24,975 bases of DNA, from positions 1 through 24,975 of the forward strand of contig JAZRQN010000124.1 of assembly GCA_045649855.1 (NCBI GenBank), read 5' to 3'. Numbering within the stretch: the stretch's first letter is position 1; each line of letters opens with the position of its first letter. Shown piece by piece: positions 20,094-24,975 of this stretch. Position numbers and translations under genes: made by a program. Below the pieces are notes generated by a model, which did no database searches, had not been told where the DNA came from, and worked only from the letters and a program-made list of their open reading frames with translations. The stretch comes from URNF01 sp045649855 (GTDB lineage Bacteria; Bacillota; Clostridia; Oscillospirales; Acutalibacteraceae).

Positions 20094-21808
20094 TGAAAAT
20101 CTATACGTATGATTGTATCGTAATCGGTAGCGGTGCGGCAGGGTATAATGCCGCTTGCCGTTTGAAAGAGTTTGGGGTGGATGTCGCCATCGTTACCGAA
20201 GGGGTGGATTGCGGCACATCCAGAAATACAGGAAGCGATAAGCAGACCTATTATAAATTAGGACTTTCGGGAGACAGTCCCGACTCGGTACACAAAATGG
20301 CGCAAAACCTCTTTGACGGAGGATGCGTCGACGGCGATAATGCCCTTTGCGAAGCGGCGTTGTCAGCCCGTTGCTTTATGAACCTTTGCGAGTTGGGAGT
20401 GCCCTTCCCCCACAACCGTTACGGAGAATATATCGGTTACAAGACCGACCACGACCCATTTGAACGGGCAACCTCGGCAGGTCCTTTGACCTCAAAATTT
20501 ATGACCGAAGCCTTGCAGAAAAAGGCTGATGCCCTCGGCATTACCGTATTTGACGGTTACCGTGCGGTGAAGATTCTAAAAACCGACGGGCGCGCGTGTG
20601 GGGTTGTGTGCATTTGCGGTGAGGACGCAATCGCTTTTCGTTGCCGAGATATAATAATGGCAACGGGTGGTCCTGCAGGAATCTACGCCGACAGCGTGTA
20701 TCCCGAATGTCACCACGGCTCCACAGGTCTGGCAATAGAAGCAGGCGCCAAAATGCAAAATCTCGCACTTTGGCAGTACGGACTCGCCTCCACCAAACCT
20801 CGTTGGAATGTTTCAGGCACCTATATGCAGGTGCTTCCCCGTTTTGTATCCATAGACAAAGACGGCAAGGAATATGATTTTTTGTGGGATTATTTTCATG
20901 ATAAATATGAGGGACTTTCGTTGGTATTTTTGAAGGGATACCAGTGGCCGTTTGACCCCAAAAAAGCGGAACACGGCTCGTCACAGATCGATCTGCTTGT
21001 CTACCGCGAGTGTGTCGAAAAGGGTAGAAAGGTGTTTCTTGATTTCACCAAAAATCCTTTCCCGATAGATTTCACGAAGCTCTCAGACGAAGCATATACC
21101 TACTTGGATAAGGCAGATGCAACCTTCGGAACGCCTATAGAGCGCCTCCAAAAAATGAACGCCCCCGCTATCGAGCTTTATCAATCAAAGGGTGTTGACC
21201 TATATAACGAGTATCTGGAAATTGCCCTTTGCGCCCAACACAACAACGGCGGAATTGCCGTAGATGCGTGGTGGCAGACCTCGGTTCCCGGTCTGTTTGC
21301 GGTGGGCGAGTGTGCAGGCACCCACGGCATAGCACGTCCGGGAGGTTCGGCTCTCAATGCAGGTCAGGTTGGTTCTTTGCGGGCGGCACAATATATTTCC
21401 GCACACCCGAGTGAGCTTATCGACGAAAAGCTGTTTTATGAACTTGCCGAAGGAACTGAAATCACCTTTGCCGCCGATGCGGCAGCGTGTATCAGCGCCG
21501 CAAGGCGTCGAATGAGTGACAATGCCGCCGCTGTACGTGATGCAGAAAAAATCAAAGCGACTTTGGAAATAACACTGGCCGCGTTAAAAGGTGCTACCGA
21601 CCCTATCGTTAAAGATGTTCTTTTCACGCAAGGCGCGGTGCTTACAGCGATGTCGCAGCCGAACACCGATCCTCAAAAGGTGCAAGAAGTGCAATATATA
21701 AACGGTGCGTTTACATTAAGCACAAGAGATGTACGTCCTATTCCTGCGGAGGATGCTTTTTTTGAAAACGTATGGCGAAGTTATCGGGAAAATAAAAACA
21801 TATATTAG
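20090..21808 (+). CDS. FAD-dependent oxidoreductase, fumarate reductase/SdhA-like
   Basis: A 572-residue flavoprotein. The dinucleotide motif IVIGSGAAGYNAACRL starts near residue 10, with CGTSRNTGSDKQTYY next. ATGGPAGIY, TGLAIEAGAKMQN and the FAD-binding end VPGLFAVGECAGTHGIARPGGSALNAGQ follow, as in the fumarate reductase/aspartate oxidase superfamily. NNGG before it fits the same fold. No Fe-S or heme domain is fused. It may reduce a C=C bond next to a carboxylate, or oxidize a sugar acid, using the Fe-S flavoprotein of the cluster as partner (inference). The start overlaps the SDR stop; the ATG at 20093 has a better gap to AAGGAG than 20090. It is followed after 15 bases by the TIM-barrel gene. 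Confidence 0.87.
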   Translation: MMKIYTYDCIVIGSGAAGYNAACRLKEFGVDVAIVTEGVDCGTSRNTGSDKQTYYKLGLSGDSPDSVHKMAQNLFDGGCVDGDNALCEAALSARCFMNLCELGVPFPHNRYGEYIGYKTDHDPFERATSAGPLTSKFMTEALQKKADALGITVFDGYRAVKILKTDGRACGVVCICGEDAIAFRCRDIIMATGGPAGIYADSVYPECHHGSTGLAIEAGAKMQNLALWQYGLASTKPRWNVSGTYMQVLPRFVSIDKDGKEYDFLWDYFHDKYEGLSLVFLKGYQWPFDPKKAEHGSSQIDLLVYRECVEKGRKVFLDFTKNPFPIDFTKLSDEAYTYLDKADATFGTPIERLQKMNAPAIELYQSKGVDLYNEYLEIALCAQHNNGGIAVDAWWQTSVPGLFAVGECAGTHGIARPGGSALNAGQVGSLRAAQYISAHPSELIDEKLFYELAEGTEITFAADAAACISAARRRMSDNAAAVRDAEKIKATLEITLAALKGATDPIVKDVLFTQGAVLTAMSQPNTDPQKVQEVQYINGAFTLSTRDVRPIPAEDAFFENVWRSYRENKNIY

Positions 21809-21823
21809 GGGAAAAGCAAGAAA

Positions 21824-22558
21824 ATGAGTTTTAATTTTGGACTATGCTCCGTTTCTTTTAGGAAACACACGCCAAAAGAAATATTGCAAGCGATGAAAGA
21901 GGCAAAGCTTTCGGTTATAGAGTGGGGCAGTGACGTGCATTGCCCTCCTGAAAAGGCGCAGGAAATTGCCAAATTACAAGAGCAGTATGATATCCGTTGC
22001 TGTTCTTACGGCACCTATTTCCGTTTGGGCGTTACGCCGATTGACGAATTGACAGCGTATATAACGGCGGCAAAGGTGCTGGGCACTACTGTTTTAAGAC
22101 TTTGGTGCGGCAACAAAAACAGTGAAGACTATACCGAAACAGAAAAAATGGCGCTGTTTGCCGCTTGTAAAATGGCTGCGGAAATCGCAGAAAAAGAAGA
22201 TGTAACACTCTGTATGGAGTGTCACAATGGGACATATACGAACCGCAAGGAATCGGCAATCGAACTTATGGAAACCGTCAATTCCAAGCATTTTCGTATG
22301 TATTGGCAACCCAATCAGTTCAAAAGCGAAGAAGAAAACATCCTGTATGCCAAGCGCATCTCACCGTACACCGAAAACATACACGTCTTTAACTGGAAGG
22401 GAAATGAAAAATATCCCTTGGCTGATGCAAAGGATATTTGGAAGAGTTATTTAAGCTGTTTTGAAGATAACAAACATCTTCTTTTGGAATTTATGCCTGA
22501 CGATAAAATGGAAACCTTGCGAACCGAAGCCGATGCTTTAAAGGAGATTGCAACATGA
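21824..22558 (+). CDS. Xylose-isomerase-like TIM barrel sugar isomerase/epimerase
   Basis: A 244-residue protein of the AP-endonuclease-2 superfamily. Likely metal ligands are IEWGSD (Glu), CMECHNG (Glu), NIHVFNW (His) and LLLEFMPD (Glu), spaced as in sugar phosphate isomerase/epimerase-type barrels. It is about 30 residues shorter than common members but complete at both ends. It probably interconverts keto and aldo or epimeric forms of the pathway sugar. AGGGGA precedes the ATG, and its stop overlaps the next start (ATGA), so it is translationally coupled to the dehydrogenase. Confidence 0.83.
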   Translation: MSFNFGLCSVSFRKHTPKEILQAMKEAKLSVIEWGSDVHCPPEKAQEIAKLQEQYDIRCCSYGTYFRLGVTPIDELTAYITAAKVLGTTVLRLWCGNKNSEDYTETEKMALFAACKMAAEIAEKEDVTLCMECHNGTYTNRKESAIELMETVNSKHFRMYWQPNQFKSEEENILYAKRISPYTENIHVFNWKGNEKYPLADAKDIWKSYLSCFEDNKHLLLEFMPDDKMETLRTEADALKEIAT

Positions 22559-23520
22559 ATAGAATATATTTGTGTGAAGATGAGAAAAACATCAGAAACG
22601 TTTACGGCGATAACGAGCGCGTTTACACCAAAGCGGAGATTCTGAACGCCCCTGAACTGTTTAAGAACACCGAATATGTTTTTTCCACCTGGGGAATGCC
22701 TGCCTTCACAGAAGAGGAAATAAAAAGATGTTTGCCGAGTCTTAAAGCGGTATTTTACGGTGCAGGCACCGTTCAAGGCTTTGCCCGACCTTTCCTGCAT
22801 TGCGGCGTCAAGGTGTTTTCGGCTTGGGCGGCTAACGCCGTGCCCGTTGCTGAATATACCGTAGCGCAAATCATTCTTGCAAACAAGGGTTTTTTCAGCA
22901 GTAGCCGCATTGCTAAAACAGGCAACCGCAAAGCCGCCGCAGAAAATTTTCACGCATATCCCGGCAACTATACCGTTAAGATCGGCATTATCGGCGCCGG
23001 TATGATCGGCAAGCTGGTTATAGATATGCTCAAAAGCTATCATCTTGAGGTGCTGGTTTTCGACCCGTTTTTGTCTGCTGAAAAAGCCGACGAGCTTAAA
23101 GTTAAAAAGGTAAGTCTTAAAACGGTTTTCAAGGAGTGTCAAGTGGTATCTAACCATCTTGCCAATAATGAGCAAACCAAAGGGATGCTGGACGGTAAAT
23201 TATTCGAAACCATGTTGCCGTATTCTACCTTTATCAATACAGGCAGAGGCGCGCAGGTCGTGGAAACCGATTTGATTGAAGTGCTTAAAAACCGCCCCGA
23301 TCTTACCGCTATTCTGGATGTAACTTTGCCCGAACCACCGACAGATGACAGCGAGTTATACACACTGCCAAACTGCATCTTAACACCGCACATAGCGGGA
23401 AGCGCAGGAAATGAAGTGCGCCGAATGGGTGAATATATGAAAGAGGAATACAAAAAATTCATTCAAAATGAGCTTTGCAAATACGAAGTGACATTAGAAA
23501 TGCTTAAAACAATGGCATAA
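22555..23520 (+). CDS. D-isomer-specific 2-hydroxyacid dehydrogenase
   Basis: A 321-residue NAD-dependent dehydrogenase. The Rossmann segment IGIIGAGMIGKLVIDML (near residue 142) is followed by VFDPF, HLANNEQTKGMLD, FINTGRGAQVVETDL (catalytic Arg in place), LDVTLPEPP (Glu) and LTPHIAGSAGNE (catalytic His). All three catalytic residues of the family can be seen. It would reduce a 2-keto acid, or oxidize a 2-hydroxy acid, made by the pathway. It is the last gene of the operon; 15 bases after its stop begins the spoVT hairpin, which also works as its terminator. Confidence 0.88.
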   Translation: MNRIYLCEDEKNIRNVYGDNERVYTKAEILNAPELFKNTEYVFSTWGMPAFTEEEIKRCLPSLKAVFYGAGTVQGFARPFLHCGVKVFSAWAANAVPVAEYTVAQIILANKGFFSSSRIAKTGNRKAAAENFHAYPGNYTVKIGIIGAGMIGKLVIDMLKSYHLEVLVFDPFLSAEKADELKVKKVSLKTVFKECQVVSNHLANNEQTKGMLDGKLFETMLPYSTFINTGRGAQVVETDLIEVLKNRPDLTAILDVTLPEPPTDDSELYTLPNCILTPHIAGSAGNEVRRMGEYMKEEYKKFIQNELCKYEVTLEMLKTMA

Positions 23521-23531
23521 TAAAAAATCAA

Positions 23532-23590
23532 GTATAAATCTCCTTGTTTTACAGATACTAACAGTACAAATTTGTAAAGCAAGGAGATTT
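23532..23590 (+). promoter_or_regulatory. spoVT sigma-G-like promoter inside a terminator/RBS-hiding hairpin
   Basis: GTATA (23532-23536), 17 bases, GATACTA (23554-23560) fits the forespore consensus GHATR-17/18-CATWHTA at all but one base. Around it lies a 21 bp stem (23536-23556 with 23570-23590, two G-U pairs, 13-base loop) followed by T residues. The right arm contains the spoVT ribosome site AAGGAGA. Read-through RNA from the operon can fold, terminate and hide that site. RNA begun at the sigma-G start (about 23567) lacks the left arm and leaves it free. Confidence 0.65.
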
Positions 23591-23598
23591 TTGTATAT

Positions 23599-24141
23599 AT
23601 GAAAGCAACTGGAATTGTGAGAAGAATTGATGATTTAGGCAGGGTTGTTATCCCGAAAGAAATCCGTCGCACCATCCGCATCAGGGAGGGCGATCCGCTT
23701 GAGATTTTCACCGACAATGACGGCGAGGTGGTGTTCAAAAAATACTCGCCCGTCGGGGAGTTGTCCCCGTTTGCGGTGCAGTATGCAGACGTGCTGTCAC
23801 GTGCGTGCGGCACAACGGTGCTCATCTGCGACCGCGATCAGGTGGTTGCTGCCGCGGGAAACAACCGCAAGGACTTTCTCGATCGCCGCGTATCCGCAGC
23901 GCTCGAAGAAACGATGGACCGCCGCCAGACACACGTTGCCGCCGCAGGCGGTGGCAACCGCCTGCAACCCATCGAGGGGATGGACCGCACCGCAGGGGTG
24001 GCGGTGCCCATCCTGGCGTCCGGCGATATTACCGGTTCGGTTTGCTTCCTCCAACCCGAAACAGGTGCCGTTCCCTCCGAGGGGGACGTGAAACTCGCAC
24101 AGGTCGCCGCCGCATTCCTCGGCAAACAAATGGAAGCGTAA
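23599..24141 (+). CDS. spoVT: Stage V sporulation protein T
   Basis: A 180-residue forespore transcription factor. The N-terminal AbrB-type swapped-hairpin DNA-binding domain (MKATGIVRRIDDLGRVVIPK, then EIRRTIRIREGDPLEIF, residues 1-40) is joined to a C-terminal GAF domain (about 60-178) that modulates it. In Bacillus subtilis SpoVT is made under sigma-G and tunes late forespore genes. The promoter here fits that. Composition returns to the higher GC of the core genome. Upstream sits the accessory operon; downstream a bidirectional terminator separates it from rsmI and its partner. Two decayed copies of its 5' end lie at 12451 and 14863. Confidence 0.95.
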   Translation: MKATGIVRRIDDLGRVVIPKEIRRTIRIREGDPLEIFTDNDGEVVFKKYSPVGELSPFAVQYADVLSRACGTTVLICDRDQVVAAAGNNRKDFLDRRVSAALEETMDRRQTHVAAAGGGNRLQPIEGMDRTAGVAVPILASGDITGSVCFLQPETGAVPSEGDVKLAQVAAAFLGKQMEA

Positions 24142-24183
24142 AAAAAAGATGGAATGTTCAGCATCGAACATTCCATCTTTTTT
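24142..24183. terminator. Bidirectional terminator between spoVT and the convergent gene
   Basis: A perfect 18 bp stem (24142-24159 with 24166-24183, core GATGGAATGTTC) with a 6-base loop and A/T runs on both flanks. It starts one base after the spoVT stop and touches the convergent gene's stop at 24182. Confidence 0.85.
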
Positions 24184-24724
24184 ATTCATCAATAAATTCG
24201 TCCGTATGGTTGCGGATGTACTCCACGCAAAGGTTAAGCGGCTGTTCTTCTGTAAGCACCGCTTCCACCGCATCGGCGGTCGCCTCATTGGCAATGAACG
24301 CACGCACCGCTTCGGCAGACCGCTCGGCGCCGAGTGCCGTCAGCCCCTCAACACCCACGTCCACAAAGCGGCAGGCAGGTTTCGTCAGCAACGCATCTGC
24401 GCCATTGTGCTCCACCTCTTTGACCAGCATCCAGGTGAAATACACCGCGTTTCTGCCGTGCGACAAACGCGGAATGGTAATGAGCGGATCGGGATGGCGA
24501 TGGGGCAATTTCTCCATCAGGTTTTTGATAACCACGTTGACCAGTCTGTCGTCCGCCGTTTCCTCCAGCAGTTGTGCCGTCATCACCGCATACTCTGAAG
24601 CGGTTTTGGACTGTTTATTCCCTTTTTTGCCGTTACGCAACAAATACAACGCGGCGAGACAGCCGACAAACACCACAATCAGCAAATAATAGCCGGGTTG
24701 TCCCACACTGAAAAATTCTTTCAT
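24182..24724 (-). CDS. Membrane-anchored hypothetical protein
   Basis: 180 residues. A single N-terminal membrane segment (YYLLIVVFVGCLAALYLL, residues 12-29) is followed by a basic stretch (RNGKKGNKQSK) and a soluble, acidic, mostly helical domain of about 140 residues. The positive-inside rule places that domain in the cytoplasm. GGAG lies 9 bases before ATG 24724, and the start follows the rsmI stop by 6 bases, so the two genes are co-transcribed. I do not recognise the family and assign no function. Confidence 0.75.
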   Translation of the reverse strand: MKEFFSVGQPGYYLLIVVFVGCLAALYLLRNGKKGNKQSKTASEYAVMTAQLLEETADDRLVNVVIKNLMEKLPHRHPDPLITIPRLSHGRNAVYFTWMLVKEVEHNGADALLTKPACRFVDVGVEGLTALGAERSAEAVRAFIANEATADAVEAVLTEEQPLNLCVEYIRNHTDEFIDE

Positions 24725-24730
24725 CTTCTA

Positions 24731-24975
24731 TCACTCCAGCATCGCTTTATAGATCTCGTTTTTGCGGCATCCCGTGTCCGCGGCCGCCTGTTTTGCGGCG
24801 GCGGTGAGGGACATACCCTCTTCCACGTATCCCTTGGCGATCGCCACCGCCGACTGAATACTCATCTCGCCGTCTGCCGTCTTTTCAGCACCGCCCACGA
24901 TCACCACAAACTCGCCGCGAGGGGCGGTTTGTTCGTATTTTTCCAGTGCGGCGGACAAGGTGGTGCGGATGACCT
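24731..24975 (-). CDS. rsmI: 16S rRNA (cytidine1402-2'-O)-methyltransferase, C-terminal part
   Basis: The last 80 codons of a gene entering from the right edge. The reading VIRTTLSAALEKYEQ, then PRGEFVVIVGGAEK and the tail LTAAAKQAAADTGCRKNEIYKAMLE, matches the C-terminus of RsmI: a conserved PRGEFV strand followed by a helix-turn-helix-like end. RsmI methylates the 2'-OH of C1402 in the ribosomal P site, together with RsmH. The S-adenosylmethionine-binding part lies outside the window. It is followed by the membrane-anchored gene in one operon. Confidence 0.87.
   Translation of the reverse strand, partial: VIRTTLSAALEKYEQTAPRGEFVVIVGGAEKTADGEMSIQSAVAIAKGYVEEGMSLTAAAKQAAADTGCRKNEIYKAMLE

Noticed and set aside
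12050..23530. Prophage or integrative conjugative element
   Set aside because: No integrase, relaxase, capsid or conjugation gene is present. Only cargo-type genes and repeats are seen.
1..24975. CRISPR array, tRNA or rRNA genes
   Set aside because: No regularly spaced short repeats, no cloverleaf with a TTCGAATC-like arm and no rRNA words were found on either strand by eye.

Overview
The window looks like chromosomal DNA of an endospore-forming Firmicute, most likely a gut-type Clostridium relative (Oscillospirales-like; inferred, not proven). The reasons are strong AGGAGG-type ribosome sites, short T-tailed hairpin terminators, sigma-A promoters with 16-17 bp spacers, and a complete spoVT gene with a forespore-type promoter. 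No tRNA, rRNA, CRISPR array, transposase or integrase was seen.

Region 1 (1-12.05 kb, moderate GC, housekeeping and metabolic genes). The start of a secreted protein lies at the left edge. A sugar operon follows (aldose-1-epimerase-like, then a GH5-like glycosidase), with a decayed GH125 mannosidase tail beside its promoter and a roughly 320 bp nested-palindrome element. Next come an SDR and a beta-CASP metallo-beta-lactamase nuclease in one operon, nagB divergent from an AraC regulator, a Ca2+/Na+ antiporter, an ATC-hydrolase-family protein, and a C-terminally truncated MocR regulator divergent from an ECF transporter S subunit. The region ends with a MarR-DegV operon carrying two clear operator palindromes, and a possible 36-residue Cys-containing ORF opposite it.

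Region 2 (12.05-15.3 kb, AT-rich, mosaic). It holds a truncated YeiH-type sulfate exporter, an M20 peptidase divergent from a LysR regulator, and two decayed copies of the spoVT promoter plus first codons. Both copies are followed by the same 111-113 bp repeat with two terminators. The second copy is interrupted by a palindromic MITE-like element and by a GC-rich 112 bp insert.

Region 3 (15.3-23.5 kb) is a divergent AraC regulator plus a tightly packed six-gene operon: an Old-Yellow-Enzyme-type Fe-S flavoprotein without the usual C-terminal reductase domain, a cytoplasmic heparinase II/III-type lyase, an SDR, a fumarate-reductase-like FAD flavoprotein, a xylose-isomerase-like TIM barrel and a 2-hydroxyacid dehydrogenase. 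No transporter, kinase or aldolase accompanies it. I infer a cytoplasmic lyase plus alkene-reduction or carbonyl-redox route for an acidic or unusual sugar; the substrate is unknown. This is the best candidate for an undescribed system in the window.

Region 4 (23.5 kb to the end, higher GC) holds the intact spoVT, a small membrane-anchored protein and the end of rsmI. The spoVT promoter lies inside a 21 bp hairpin that can terminate read-through and hide the ribosome site. The same architecture, with compensating base changes, is found in the first decayed copy at 12.45 kb, so the accessory segments appear to be stacked against spoVT-type sequences.
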